Shown: positions 9,132-17,884, counted from the first letter of the stretch. The stretch: DNA of 25,358 bases from JAKJBL01 sp964461335 (GCA_964461335.1 CAYWTY010000019.1:1-25358), one strand, 5' to 3'. Numbers and translations: made by a program. The notes: generated by a model from the letters alone, not told the origin.

Positions 9132-9213
9132 TATAGGTCAGCGCATAATATATTATGCTTAAAAAGGTTTTTTAGCGCAAAAAATTTTTGTTTTAATTAC
9201 CAGCTGACCTATA
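9132..9213. repeat. Nested inverted repeats upstream of thrC (operator or miniature element)
   Basis: A perfect 11-bp inverted repeat, TATAGGTCAGC (9132-9142) and GCTGACCTATA (9203-9213), encloses 60 AT-rich bases. Inside are a perfect 16-bp palindrome GCATAATATATTATGC (9143-9158) directly against the left arm, and an A6T5 tract (9179-9189) of the kind that bends DNA. The right arm touches the putative thrC -35 element. Two readings fit: a paired operator acting by looping, or a very small inverted-repeat element flanked by TA dinucleotides. Confidence 0.7.
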
Positions 9214-9238
9214 CAAGACGGCGTATGTAGTATATAAT
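9210..9238 (+). promoter_or_regulatory. Probable thrC promoter
   Basis: TATACA and a perfect TATAAT are separated by 17 nt. The -35 matches TTGACA at four of six positions and overlaps the right arm of the inverted repeat, so a protein bound there would interfere with polymerase. Confidence 0.5.
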
Positions 9239-9299
9239 AAGTGCGTAATGCAACCCAATTAACATGTTGAGCCAACATAACGAAAGGTACGCATTCATC

Positions 9300-10535
9300 A
9301 TGCATGTAACAGGCTATCGCTGCACGCTTTGTAAGCGGGAGTACGCATATTCAAAGGATATGCTTACATGCGAGCACTGCGGCGAGTTAGGAATACTCGA
9401 TATTCTATTTGACTATTCTGCAATTAAAAAAGAATTTAACAGAGAAACGCTTGCAAGCGATAGAACAAACAGCATTTGGCGCTACCGTGCTTTGCTGCCT
9501 GTTGAAGGCCGCAACTGGGAGCGGTTTTTGCGCGTAGGGTGGACTCCGCTCTACCGCTCGCATGCGCTTGAGCGTTCACTTGGCCTTAAAGCGCTCTACA
9601 TTAAAGACGATGGGCTTAACCCAACAGCCTCATTAAAAGACCGTGCCTCAGTAGTTGCAGTTTCACGAGCACGCGAGCTTGGCTACAAAACCATTGCCTG
9701 CTCTTCAACTGGCAATGCAGCTTCATCCCTTGCAGGGAACGCAAGCCGCATGGGGCTTAATAGCGTAATTTTCGTACCTGAGCGCGCACCGAAGGGCAAG
9801 GTAGCCCAGCTTTTGATTTTTGGCGCAAATGTCATAAGCGTTAAGGGCAACTACAGAGAAACATTCCAACTTTCTGCAGCAGCTATTGAAAAGTGGGGGT
9901 TTTACAACAGAAACGCAGGTATAAACCCAATTATGACAGAGGGCAAAAAAACAGCTGCACTTGAAATTGCAGAACAACTTTGCTTTATCCCTACTGACTG
10001 GGTCGCAGTTTCAGTTGGCGATGGCTGCACAATAGGCGGCATATATAACGGCTTTTTAGATTTATTTAAGCTTGGCATGGTCGAACGCATACCAAAGCTT
10101 CTTGGTGTACAATCCTCAGGGTGTGCGCCTTTTGTCAAAGCAGCTAAAAGCGGCGGAAAGTTAGAACCTGCAGAAGAAAACACGCTTGCAGACAGCATTG
10201 CAGTAGGCGTTCCGCGAAACATTGAAAAAGCGCTAAGAGCAGTACGCGACAGCTTTGGTGCATGGGTTGAAGTTAGCGATGAAGAAATACTTCTCGCAAT
10301 GCGCACTTTAGGCAAAACCGAAGGTATTTTCGGCGAACCTGCAGGTGTTGCTGCAACAGCAGGCGTTAAAGAAGCGCTTGCAAAAGGGCTTATAAAACAG
10401 AACGAATCAGTCACAGTACTTTGCACAGGGAGCGGCCTTAAAGATGTAAGCAATGCTATGCTTGCTGCAGGCGAACCGTTTTCCTGCCCGCCTGATATTC
10501 TCGAATTAGAACAAAGCGGCCGTATAGTTACATAA
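9300..10535 (+). CDS. thrC: Threonine synthase
   Basis: This PLP enzyme converts O-phosphohomoserine to threonine, the last step of threonine synthesis. The 411-residue product starts with a zinc-ribbon-like CTLC...CEHC segment seen in one ThrC subgroup. It has the PLP-lysine motif NPTASLKDRAS (Lys113), the substrate/PLP loop SSTGNAASSLAG and the phosphate-binding CTGSGLKD near the end. The start is uncertain: ATG at 9300 gives the usual MHVTGYRCTLC beginning but has only a distant GAAAGG, while an in-frame ATG at 9264 has no ribosome site. Threonine synthase can resemble cysteate synthase, which shares the fold, but the motifs and length favour ThrC. It is not next to other threonine genes here. 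Confidence 0.9.
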   Translation: MHVTGYRCTLCKREYAYSKDMLTCEHCGELGILDILFDYSAIKKEFNRETLASDRTNSIWRYRALLPVEGRNWERFLRVGWTPLYRSHALERSLGLKALYIKDDGLNPTASLKDRASVVAVSRARELGYKTIACSSTGNAASSLAGNASRMGLNSVIFVPERAPKGKVAQLLIFGANVISVKGNYRETFQLSAAAIEKWGFYNRNAGINPIMTEGKKTAALEIAEQLCFIPTDWVAVSVGDGCTIGGIYNGFLDLFKLGMVERIPKLLGVQSSGCAPFVKAAKSGGKLEPAEENTLADSIAVGVPRNIEKALRAVRDSFGAWVEVSDEEILLAMRTLGKTEGIFGEPAGVAATAGVKEALAKGLIKQNESVTVLCTGSGLKDVSNAMLAAGEPFSCPPDILELEQSGRIVT

Positions 10536-10565
10536 AAACATGTACATAAAGGCTTGCGCATCTTG

Positions 10566-10594
10566 TTTACAATTAAGCTAACACACTATATAAT
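10566..10594 (+). promoter_or_regulatory. Promoter of the BMP-type ABC importer
   Basis: TTTACA and TATAAT are separated by 17 nt, about 100 nt before the lipoprotein start, leaving a 5' leader of roughly 90 nt. The leader has only short imperfect hairpins (ATGTA/TACAT type) and no riboswitch core I recognise. Confidence 0.7.
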
Positions 10595-10693
10595 ACTCAA
10601 TGTTGTCCTTACAAATTCAGTTGAGTTGCTGCATCCGGTTTAGCCGTATGTATGAAGTACATCTACATATGCATCAAAAAAAGGAGGAATACC

Positions 10694-11890
10694 ATGAAGA
10701 AGTCGATTGCACTGATCCTTTCCCTGGTATTATTGCTCAGTGTAGCAGCGTGCACAGCGCCAGCAGCGCCAGCTCCTGCACCTGCACCCGAGGCGCCCGC
10801 TGCACCTGCGCCCGAAGCACCCGCACCTGCACCTGAAGCAGGTCTGACGCTCGAAAACATTAAGGTTGGCTTTGTCCACATTACTGACCCAAGCGATGGC
10901 GGCTATACCTACAACCACGACCTGGGCACACAGAAGATGCAAAAGACGCTTAACCTGCGTGACGACCAAATCTTTAACAAGTTCAACACAAATGAAGACG
11001 CCTCTTGCCAGGCTGCACTTGAAGAACTAGTTGAAGAAGGCTGCAACATTATTTTTGCAACAAGCTTCGGCTTTGAGCCCTATGTGCTTGCTGCAGCAGA
11101 AGAAAACCCCGATGTGCAGTTCTGCCACGCCTCAGGCTTCCGCGCTGCAGGCAGCGGCCTTGCCAATTTCCACAACTACTTCGGAGCAATTTATGAAGCG
11201 CGCTATCTCTCAGGCATTGCAGCAGGCTTAAAGACCCAGACAAATAAGCTTGGCTATGTTACAGCAATGCCGTTTGCAGAGTGCATAAGCGGCCTTACAG
11301 GCTTCTACCTCGGCGCAAAGAGCGTAAACCCCGATGTAACAATGGAAGTTATGTATACAAACAACTGGAACGACCCAACAAAAGAACAGCAGGTCGCTCA
11401 GGCGCTTATAGACATGGGCTGCGACGTACTCTGCCAGCATGCTGACTCAACCGCAACTCAAACAACAGCAGAAGCAAACGGCAAATGGGGCGTAGGCTAC
11501 AACTCCGACATGCGTACAGCAGCGCCCAAGGCAGTGCTGACATCCGCAGTGTGGGATTGGGGCATTTACCTCACCCTCGCAGTACAGTCTCTTGTTGATG
11601 GCGTAGTAATCCCTGTTGACTTCTCAGGCGGCCTTAAGGAAGGCGTTGTTAATGTTTCCCCGCTAAATGATGCGCTTGTCGCACCAGGCACAGCAGAAGC
11701 AATTGAAGCAGCACGTGCAAAGATACTCTCAGGCGAGCTCCATGTGTTCCAAGGCCCAATCCACGGAGCAGGCGTTGACTTTGACGGCAACCCGATGGAA
11801 ATCAACCTTGCTGAAGGCGAACGCTTCATTGAACCCCAAAGCTCACCCTCCTGGGTCTACTTTGTAGACGGAGTACACGAAAACAAATAA
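10694..11890 (+). CDS. BMP family ABC transporter substrate-binding lipoprotein (nucleoside/purine type)
   Basis: This 398-residue lipoprotein has signal and lipobox ending VAAC (Cys20), then a low-complexity Ala/Pro/Glu linker (about 21-50), then a BMP/Med-type periplasmic-binding-like domain. Family features are IKVGFVHI at the start of the domain, GGYTYNHDLG, IIFATSFGFEPYVLAAA and GKWGVGYNSDM. BMP family proteins bind nucleosides or purines and sit on the outer face of the membrane in Gram-positives. The genes that follow encode the matching ATPase and permeases, so this is the capture subunit. The start follows AAAGGAGGAATACC; the frame is open 14 codons earlier but without a site. The substrate is inferred from family only. 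Confidence 0.92.
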   Translation: MKKSIALILSLVLLLSVAACTAPAAPAPAPAPEAPAAPAPEAPAPAPEAGLTLENIKVGFVHITDPSDGGYTYNHDLGTQKMQKTLNLRDDQIFNKFNTNEDASCQAALEELVEEGCNIIFATSFGFEPYVLAAAEENPDVQFCHASGFRAAGSGLANFHNYFGAIYEARYLSGIAAGLKTQTNKLGYVTAMPFAECISGLTGFYLGAKSVNPDVTMEVMYTNNWNDPTKEQQVAQALIDMGCDVLCQHADSTATQTTAEANGKWGVGYNSDMRTAAPKAVLTSAVWDWGIYLTLAVQSLVDGVVIPVDFSGGLKEGVVNVSPLNDALVAPGTAEAIEAARAKILSGELHVFQGPIHGAGVDFDGNPMEINLAEGERFIEPQSSPSWVYFVDGVHENK

Positions 11891-11902
11891 GCTAATCCTA
11901 TC

Positions 11903-11927
11903 GCAGGGCCGCTAACTGCGGCCCTGC
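11903..11927 (+). promoter_or_regulatory. Strong hairpin between binding protein and ATPase genes
   Basis: A perfect 10-bp GC-rich stem (GCAGGGCCGC / GCGGCCCTGC) with a 5-nt loop starts 12 nt after the stop codon. What follows is TCTTAAAA, not a clean T run, so it is more likely a partial terminator or an RNA stabiliser that raises binding-protein mRNA over the transporter mRNA. Confidence 0.7.
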
Positions 11928-11936
11928 TCTTAAAAA

Positions 11937-11974
11937 TGCGCAAAAGGTATAAAACCTCTAAAAGCATTTGCGCA
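11937..11974 (+). promoter_or_regulatory. Second stem-loop in the importer leader
   Basis: TGCGCAAA (11937-11944) pairs with TTTGCGCA (11967-11974). Stacked directly inside is AGGT (11945-11948) pairing with ACCT (11954-11957), leaving a one-sided 9-nt bulge. It lies 9 nt after the first hairpin and 93 nt before the ATPase start. Confidence 0.45.
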
Positions 11975-12067
11975 GCCCCCTGTGGATACAACACGCAAAG
12001 GAATCGGGCGCGTATCGATTGTTTTGCTGTTCTATCCGCCTTAATGGTGAGAAAGGGGGAGCTATAT

Positions 12068-13630
12068 TTGGACAATACTGCGGAACATGCAATATGTATC
12101 CGAAACGTCACCAAAACATTCGGACCCGTATGCGCAAACAACAGAATCTGCCTAGATGTATCACGTGGGGAGATTCTCGCGCTCTTAGGTGAAAACGGCT
12201 CAGGCAAGACAACCCTCATGAACATGCTCTCAGGGATTTACTACCCTGATAGCGGGAATATCTTTGTAAACGGCGAGGAGGTAATAATACGCTCGCCAAA
12301 AGATGCCTATGCCCTGGGAATAGGAATGATTCACCAGCACTTTAAGCTTGTGGATGTGCTCACAGCCGCTGAAAACATTGTGCTCGGGCTGCCTGGCAAC
12401 GTACATATCAACAGGAAGGCACTTTGCCGCGAAATCAGCGATATCAGCCATAAATACGGTTTTGACATTGATCCCAATAAAAAAGTCTATAATATGTCGG
12501 TTAGTGAAAAGCAGACTGTTGAAATTATTAAAGTGCTTTATCGTGGTGCAAAAACGCTTATTCTCGATGAGCCCACAGCTGTGCTTACGCCCCAGGAAAC
12601 AGATAAGCTTTTTGCCGTACTTCGCAACATGAAGGCTGATGGCAAAGCAATAATCATAATTACGCATAAACTTGCTGAAGTGCTTGCAATTTCAGACAGG
12701 GTTACTATTTTAAGAAAAGGCTGCTTAATTGACACAGTCGAAACAAAAGAAGCAACCATGCAGTCGCTTACTGAAGCAATGGTCGGAAGAAGCATAAGCC
12801 TTGCCATAAAGCGCGAAAGCGCTGATGGCGCAAAAGAAAGAATTAATGTAAATAACCTTACATGCGCAAACCATGATGGTGTAAAGGCGCTTGAAAACGT
12901 AAGCTTTACTTTGTGCTCAGGCGAAATCCTCGGCATAGCGGGAATAGCAGGCAGCGGGCAGAAGGAGCTTTGCGAAGCAATTGCAGGCCTGTACCCGATT
13001 GCAGAAGGCGGAATATTCTTTATAAATAAAGAAACAGGCCAAAAAGAGAACCTCGCGCGCAAAACTCCAACGCAGATTATTGAGCTTGGTGTCTCAATGG
13101 CGTTTGTGCCTGAGGACCGACTCGGCATGGGGCTTGTAGCTTCTATGGATATGGTTGACAATGTTATGCTAAAAAGCTACAAGTCGAATAAGGGGCCGCT
13201 TTTAGATCGTGCATCACCCAAAAAGCTTGCAGAAAGCCTTATAAAAAAGCTCGACATTGTAACGCCAGGCACTTCAACCCCTGTTGCAAGGCTTTCAGGC
13301 GGAAACGTGCAAAAGGTACTGCTTGGCCGCGAAATCGCAGGTGAGCCGTCTGTGCTGCTTGTAGCCTACCCTGTGCGCGGGCTTGACATTAACTCCTCCT
13401 ATACAATTTACGACCTTTTAAATGAGCAAAAACGCAAGGGCGTTGCAGTACTCTTCATAGGTGAGGACCTTGACGTGCTGCTTGAGCTTTGCGACCGTAT
13501 ACTTGTGCTTTGCGGCGGTAAGGTAAGTGGAATTGTAGATGCGCGCAAAATTACAAAAGAGGAAATCGGCCTGATGATGGTTCACATTGATGTAGAAAGC
13601 ACACTAAGCGAAGGCGAGGTGGGTGCATGA
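12068..13630 (+). CDS. BMP-type ABC importer ATPase with two nucleotide-binding domains
   Basis: This is the energising subunit of the nucleoside/simple-sugar type importer. Domain 1 has Walker A GENGSGKTT (Lys47), Q-loop MIHQHFKLVD, Walker B LILDEPTAVLT and H-loop IITHKL; its signature reads MSVSEKQTVEI instead of LSGGQ. Domain 2 has the family's relaxed Walker A GIAGSGQKE (near 293), FVPEDRLGMGL, the intact signature LSGGNVQKV (near 407) and LLVAYPVRGLDI. The asymmetry is usual for this family. The start is called at a TTG (12068) because GGGGGA lies 7 nt upstream and the product begins just before the first strand. An in-frame ATG at 12044 has no ribosome site. The gene overlaps the next by ATGA. 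Confidence 0.92.
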   Translation: MDNTAEHAICIRNVTKTFGPVCANNRICLDVSRGEILALLGENGSGKTTLMNMLSGIYYPDSGNIFVNGEEVIIRSPKDAYALGIGMIHQHFKLVDVLTAAENIVLGLPGNVHINRKALCREISDISHKYGFDIDPNKKVYNMSVSEKQTVEIIKVLYRGAKTLILDEPTAVLTPQETDKLFAVLRNMKADGKAIIIITHKLAEVLAISDRVTILRKGCLIDTVETKEATMQSLTEAMVGRSISLAIKRESADGAKERINVNNLTCANHDGVKALENVSFTLCSGEILGIAGIAGSGQKELCEAIAGLYPIAEGGIFFINKETGQKENLARKTPTQIIELGVSMAFVPEDRLGMGLVASMDMVDNVMLKSYKSNKGPLLDRASPKKLAESLIKKLDIVTPGTSTPVARLSGGNVQKVLLGREIAGEPSVLLVAYPVRGLDINSSYTIYDLLNEQKRKGVAVLFIGEDLDVLLELCDRILVLCGGKVSGIVDARKITKEEIGLMMVHIDVESTLSEGEVGA

Positions 13631-14721
13631 GCAGGCATTTAAGCCACCACGAACCATTTGTCCGCATGGTAAAGCGCGATACAATAGCGCGAAGCAAGGC
13701 AGCGTTAATACGCGCAATTGCAGTTATTGGCGCGCTTGTTACAGGCGGCCTTATTATACTTGCGCTTGGGCATAACCCTGTGCTGGTTTATAGAGAAATG
13801 GTGCTTGGCAGCCTCGGCACGCGCACAGTGCTTTTAGAAACAATCCGAATTGCGATACCGCTTTTAATTTGCGCTCTCGCAATCTCGCTTGCATTTAAAA
13901 TGCGTTTTTGGAACATAGGCGCAGAAGGGCAGATTTTAGTCGGAGCAATGGCTTCAAGCTATTTTGCGCTCTTCCAGTACCAAAACATCCCGCGCATACC
14001 CCTGCTGCTTATAATGTTCTTTGTTGCAGTTATAAGCGGCGGCTTATTCGGCATGCTCCCTGCAATATTTAAAGCAAAGTGGAACACAAACGAAACGCTC
14101 TTTACTCTTATGCTCAACTATATTGCGCTTGCCTTCCTCCAGTACCTCCAAAACGGGCCGTGGAAAGACCCAATGCAAAAGGGGTTCCCCAAAATTGCGA
14201 TGTTCAACAGCATTGCAAAGCTGCCAAAAGTGTTCAATATCCACATAGGCTGGATTATTGCGCTTGTGCTTGTTGTTGTTGTGGGAATATACCTTTCAAG
14301 CACAAAACAGGGCTATGAAATTGCAGTTGTAGGCGAGAGCAGAAATACTGCAAAGTATGCTGGCATGCATGTTGGCAAAATAATAATAAGAACAATGTTT
14401 CTTTCAGGCGCTCTTGCAGGGCTTGTAGGGTGTTTGCAGTGTGCAGGCGCAGACTACACAATTACGGATACAACAGCAGGGGGCGTAGGCTTTACTGCAA
14501 TTACAGTAGCTTGGCTTTCAAAGCTTAACCCATATGTTATGCTTATTGTTGCATTTGCAATTGCAGTGCTTCAACGGGGGGCTAATAAAATCCAGACTAC
14601 CTTTAAAATACCTGCTTCAGCTGCAGAGGTGCTAACAGGCATTATTCTGTTCTTTATGCTTGGGTGTGAGTTCTTTATAAACTATAAGCTTATTTTCCGC
14701 AGCAGAAAGGGGGAAAACTAA
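13627..14721 (+). CDS. BMP-type ABC importer permease 1
   Basis: This 364-residue polytopic membrane protein has about nine or ten hydrophobic segments. It has the marker FWNIGAEGQILVGA after the second to third segment and the cytoplasmic loop GYEIAVVGESRNTAKYAG, both typical of the BMP/ribose-type permease family. It forms the pore with the next gene product. The start overlaps the ATPase stop by 4 nt, and its own stop shares one base with the next start, so the transporter genes are translationally coupled. Confidence 0.93.
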   Translation: MSRHLSHHEPFVRMVKRDTIARSKAALIRAIAVIGALVTGGLIILALGHNPVLVYREMVLGSLGTRTVLLETIRIAIPLLICALAISLAFKMRFWNIGAEGQILVGAMASSYFALFQYQNIPRIPLLLIMFFVAVISGGLFGMLPAIFKAKWNTNETLFTLMLNYIALAFLQYLQNGPWKDPMQKGFPKIAMFNSIAKLPKVFNIHIGWIIALVLVVVVGIYLSSTKQGYEIAVVGESRNTAKYAGMHVGKIIIRTMFLSGALAGLVGCLQCAGADYTITDTTAGGVGFTAITVAWLSKLNPYVMLIVAFAIAVLQRGANKIQTTFKIPASAAEVLTGIILFFMLGCEFFINYKLIFRSRKGEN

Positions 14722-15698
14722 TGGACGTGCTTATTAACCTGCTTAATGCCTCTGTTCTTGCCGGCACTCCCCTGCTGCTTGGTACGCTCGGGGAGATTCT
14801 TACAGAAAAGTCAGGCAACCTCAACCTTGGCGTTGAGGGCATGATGTTCATGGGTGCAATTGCAGGGCTTGCAAGCTCCTTCTATTATGAAGCTGCTGCA
14901 GGCGCTGCTGTATCAGGCGCAGTTTCTGCCCTGCTTGCGCTGCTTGGCGCCTTTTTATGCGGAGCTTTCGGTGCGCTTATATACAGCTTTTTAACTGTTA
15001 CTCTAAGAGCAAACCAAAACGTAACAGGGCTTACGCTTACTATTTTCGGGGCGGGCTTTGCAAACTTCTTCGGCGAAAATATGGCGCTTCGTGCAGGCGG
15101 CTATGTAGCAGTAAGCGAGGTTACAAAAGCAGCCTTCGGCAACCTCAACCTCTCTGGGCTTTCGAGCATCCCCTATTTAGGCAAACTGCTCTTTTCGTAT
15201 AATTTCGTTGTGTATTTTGCACTTGTGTTAGCGGTTATCCTTGCTTGGTTCCTTAACAAAACGCGCACAGGGCTAAACCTTCGCGCAGTAGGCGAAAGCC
15301 CTGCTACTGCAGATGCAGCAGGCATAAATGTATCTAGGTACAAATACCTTGCAACTTGCATAGGCGGCGGCGTGTGCGGCCTAGGCGGGATGTATATATG
15401 CATGGTTACATGCAAGGGCGTCTGGGTACATAATGCAGTAAGCGGCCAAGGGTGGATTGCAGTAGCGCTTGTTATTTTTGCTGCCTGGTGCGCAAGCCGC
15501 GCACTTTTAGGTTCACTCCTCTTCGGCGGGCTTACAGTGCTTAGGATGTATGTTCCGCTTGGAATACCAATGCAAATATACGACATGCTGCCGTTTGTAG
15601 CGACTGTTGTAGTGCTAATTATAACAAGCATACGCCAGAGCAGCGAGCGGCTTCAGCCAAAAAGCTGCGGCATCAACTACTTTAGGGAAGAACGCTAA
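14721..15698 (+). CDS. BMP-type ABC importer permease 2
   Basis: This 325-residue membrane protein is the second permease half. It has NLNLGVEGMMFMGA near the N-terminus, the paralogous match to NIGAEGQ in the partner, and the loop GLNLRAVGESPATADAAGI. Several hydrophobic helices flank these. The ATG lies in a TAATG junction with the upstream stop, preceded by GAAAGGGGG. No terminator is seen in the 73 nt before serC, so read-through into serC-serA is possible. Confidence 0.93.
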   Translation: MDVLINLLNASVLAGTPLLLGTLGEILTEKSGNLNLGVEGMMFMGAIAGLASSFYYEAAAGAAVSGAVSALLALLGAFLCGAFGALIYSFLTVTLRANQNVTGLTLTIFGAGFANFFGENMALRAGGYVAVSEVTKAAFGNLNLSGLSSIPYLGKLLFSYNFVVYFALVLAVILAWFLNKTRTGLNLRAVGESPATADAAGINVSRYKYLATCIGGGVCGLGGMYICMVTCKGVWVHNAVSGQGWIAVALVIFAAWCASRALLGSLLFGGLTVLRMYVPLGIPMQIYDMLPFVATVVVLIITSIRQSSERLQPKSCGINYFREER

Positions 15699-15771
15699 AG
15701 TACAAGGTATATCCTGTTAAAATAAGCAAATACATAACCCAACAACTTTAATTTAAAAAGGAGTGAAAAAC

Positions 15772-16851
15772 ATGGCATACCAAAGAATCTTCAATTTTTC
15801 AGCAGGCCCTTCAATGCTGCCTCTGCCAGTTCTCGAAACAGCACGCGACGAAATGCTCAACTACCGCGGTTCAGGCATGAGCGTAATGGAAATGAGCCAC
15901 AGGTCAAAGGTTTATGATGCAATCATAGTTGAAACAGAGGCTCTATTGCGCGAAGTCATGGGCATACCCGAAAACTACAAAGTGCTTTTTTTGCAAGGCG
16001 GCGCTTCGCTTCAGTTTGCGATGGTGCCAATGAACCTTATGAAAACCGGCAAGGCGGACTATATCGTTACAGGCCAGTTCTCAGGCAAAGCGTATGACGA
16101 AGCGAAAAAGTACGGCGAAATCAACTTAGCTGCAACTACAAAATCCGAAAACTTTGTGCGTATCCCACTCCAAAACGAGCTAAAGCTCAACCCTGAGGCT
16201 GATTATGCGCACATCTGCTACAACAACACTATCTTTGGCACAAAGTGGCACTATCTGCCTGATACAGGCACAGTACCCCTAGTTGCGGATATGTCAAGCT
16301 CTATTCTTTCAGAGCCTGTTGATGTTGAAAAGTTCGCGCTTATTTATGCAGGCGCACAGAAAAATGTCGCACCTTCAGGGTTAACGCTTGTAATTGTACG
16401 CGATGACCTTTTAACAAAGGAGCTGCCTGCCTATGTGCCAACAATGTGCAACTATTTTGTAATGGCGGAAAACAGCTCAATGTACAACACACCGCCCTGC
16501 TACCCGATATACATTTGCAAGCTTGTGCTTGAGTGGATTAAGGGCATGGGCGGGCTTAGCGCAATGAAAGCACACAACGAAAAGAAAGCTGCTCTGCTCT
16601 ATGATTATTTAGAAATAAGCAAGCTGTTCAAGAGCCCTGTTGAGCCTAAGAGCCGTTCCTTAATGAACGTTACATTCCGCGCTGAGGATGATGATATTAA
16701 TGCGAAGTTCGTTAAAGAAGCAACTGCTCAAGGGTTTTCTAACCTTAAGGGCCACCGCTCTGTAGGCGGAATGCGCGCTTCGATTTACAATGCAATGCCT
16801 ATTGAAGGTGTAGAAAAGCTTGTAGCCTTCATGAAAGCGTTTGAGGGTTAA
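15772..16851 (+). CDS. serC: Phosphoserine aminotransferase
   Basis: SerC is a PLP enzyme that transfers the amino group of glutamate to 3-phosphohydroxypyruvate, making phosphoserine, the second step of serine synthesis. The 359-residue product begins with the family hallmark FNFSAGPSMLP. It has LQGGASLQFAMVPMNL for PLP phosphate binding, the PLP lysine in YAGAQKNVAPSG (Lys197), and GHRSVGGMRASIYNAMP near the end. The ATG at 15772 is preceded by AAAAAGGAG at good spacing; a GTG three codons earlier is too close to that site. serA follows 38 nt later. SerB is not in the window. Confidence 0.97.
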   Translation: MAYQRIFNFSAGPSMLPLPVLETARDEMLNYRGSGMSVMEMSHRSKVYDAIIVETEALLREVMGIPENYKVLFLQGGASLQFAMVPMNLMKTGKADYIVTGQFSGKAYDEAKKYGEINLAATTKSENFVRIPLQNELKLNPEADYAHICYNNTIFGTKWHYLPDTGTVPLVADMSSSILSEPVDVEKFALIYAGAQKNVAPSGLTLVIVRDDLLTKELPAYVPTMCNYFVMAENSSMYNTPPCYPIYICKLVLEWIKGMGGLSAMKAHNEKKAALLYDYLEISKLFKSPVEPKSRSLMNVTFRAEDDDINAKFVKEATAQGFSNLKGHRSVGGMRASIYNAMPIEGVEKLVAFMKAFEG

Positions 16852-16889
16852 GCAAAGCCTGTAAAAACTACTTATAAAGGAGAAATAAT

Positions 16890-17804
16890 ATGCTTCGTGT
16901 TTTAGCAGCAGATGGCATGGAAAAAGGCGCAGTTAAAGAGTTGCGCGGGCTCGGGTTTGAAGTTGTTGAGCAATTTTATGAACCTGAGGTTTTAAAGGAA
17001 CAAGTTAAGGAGTTTGACGTGCTTGTTGTGCGCTCTGCAACAAAAGTGCGCGAACCTATTATAGACGCAGCTCTAACTACAAAGCGGCTTAGGCTTATTA
17101 TCCGCGGCGGTGTTGGTGTTGATAATATTGATGTTGCGTATGCGCGTGAGCATGGCATAGAGGTTTGCAATACGCCAAACGCTTCAAGTGTTTCAGTTGC
17201 AGAGCTTGCAATAGGGCATATGTTTTCAGTTGCGCGCTTTATAGGCATTGCAAACTACACTATGCGCGAAGGCAAGTGGGAAAAGAAAGCATACAAAGGC
17301 ACAGAGCTTACCGGCAAAACGCTCGGCCTTATTGGAATAGGGCGCATAGCGCAGGAAACAGCAAAGCGTGCAAATGCGCTTGGCATGAAGGTCATTTACA
17401 CAAACCGCTCAGGCCATAAGCCAGAATATGAGCCCTATGTTCGCTATGAGCTTGATGAGCTACTTGCTGCATCCGACTATGTTTCGCTCCATACGCCTGG
17501 CCCGAAAGGCTCCCCTCCAATTTTAAGCGAAGAAAAGCTTGCGCTTATGAAAAAGGGCGCTGCGCTTATAAATACGGGCAGGGGCAATATGGTAGATACC
17601 TCAGCGCTTTTGGATGCGCTTGACGAAGGGAGACTTAGCGGATACGGTGTAGACGTATATGCTGAGGAGCCATGCAATGACGAACGCTTGCTTCACCACC
17701 CAAAGGTAAGCATGACACCGCATGTAGGCGGCTCAACTGTAGAAGCGCAAGAGCGCATTGGGGAAGAAATTGTTGCGCATATTCGCCGCGTCTTTAACAA
17801 ATAA
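16890..17804 (+). CDS. serA: D-3-phosphoglycerate dehydrogenase, short form without ACT domain
   Basis: This enzyme oxidises 3-phosphoglycerate with NAD to 3-phosphohydroxypyruvate, the substrate of SerC. The 304-residue product has the two-domain D-2-hydroxyacid dehydrogenase layout: RGGVGVDNIDVAYAREHGI, the NAD fold TLGLIGIGRIAQETAKRA, INTGRGNMVD, the AEEP glutamate segment, and the histidine motif MTPHVGGST. It ends soon after the catalytic core, so the C-terminal ACT domain used for serine feedback in long SerA is absent. Pairing with serC makes the assignment firm within a family where specificity is hard to read. AAAGGAG precedes the ATG, and a strong terminator follows. Confidence 0.93.
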   Translation: MLRVLAADGMEKGAVKELRGLGFEVVEQFYEPEVLKEQVKEFDVLVVRSATKVREPIIDAALTTKRLRLIIRGGVGVDNIDVAYAREHGIEVCNTPNASSVSVAELAIGHMFSVARFIGIANYTMREGKWEKKAYKGTELTGKTLGLIGIGRIAQETAKRANALGMKVIYTNRSGHKPEYEPYVRYELDELLAASDYVSLHTPGPKGSPPILSEEKLALMKKGAALINTGRGNMVDTSALLDALDEGRLSGYGVDVYAEEPCNDERLLHHPKVSMTPHVGGSTVEAQERIGEEIVAHIRRVFNK

Positions 17805-17818
17805 CAGTATAGCCTTTA

Positions 17819-17848
17819 CCCCCGCGCAAATTGCGCGGGGGTTTTTTT
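17819..17848 (+). terminator. Strong intrinsic terminator after serA
   Basis: A perfect 9-bp stem, CCCCCGCGC/GCGCGGGGG, with a 5-nt AAATT loop is followed by seven T. It starts 14 nt past the serA stop. Confidence 0.95.
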
Positions 17849-17884
17849 ATGCTTACAGACATATATTTATATTCTTGCAAATAT

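Noticed and set aside
9060..9299. T-box or other amino-acid riboswitch upstream of thrC
   Set aside because: I found no T-box core (AGGGTGGAACCGCG-like) or terminator after the putative promoter; the leader is only about 55 nt.
9902..10561. Long open frame (219 codons) on the minus strand across thrC
   Set aside because: It lies fully antisense to a clear threonine synthase, has no ribosome site, and its composition is what the complement of this codon usage gives. Similar antisense frames at 12538-13161 and 19461-20078 were rejected for the same reasons.
10595..10693. Purine riboswitch in the BMP importer leader
   Set aside because: The conserved core bases of the purine aptamer are not seen; only short imperfect hairpins are present.
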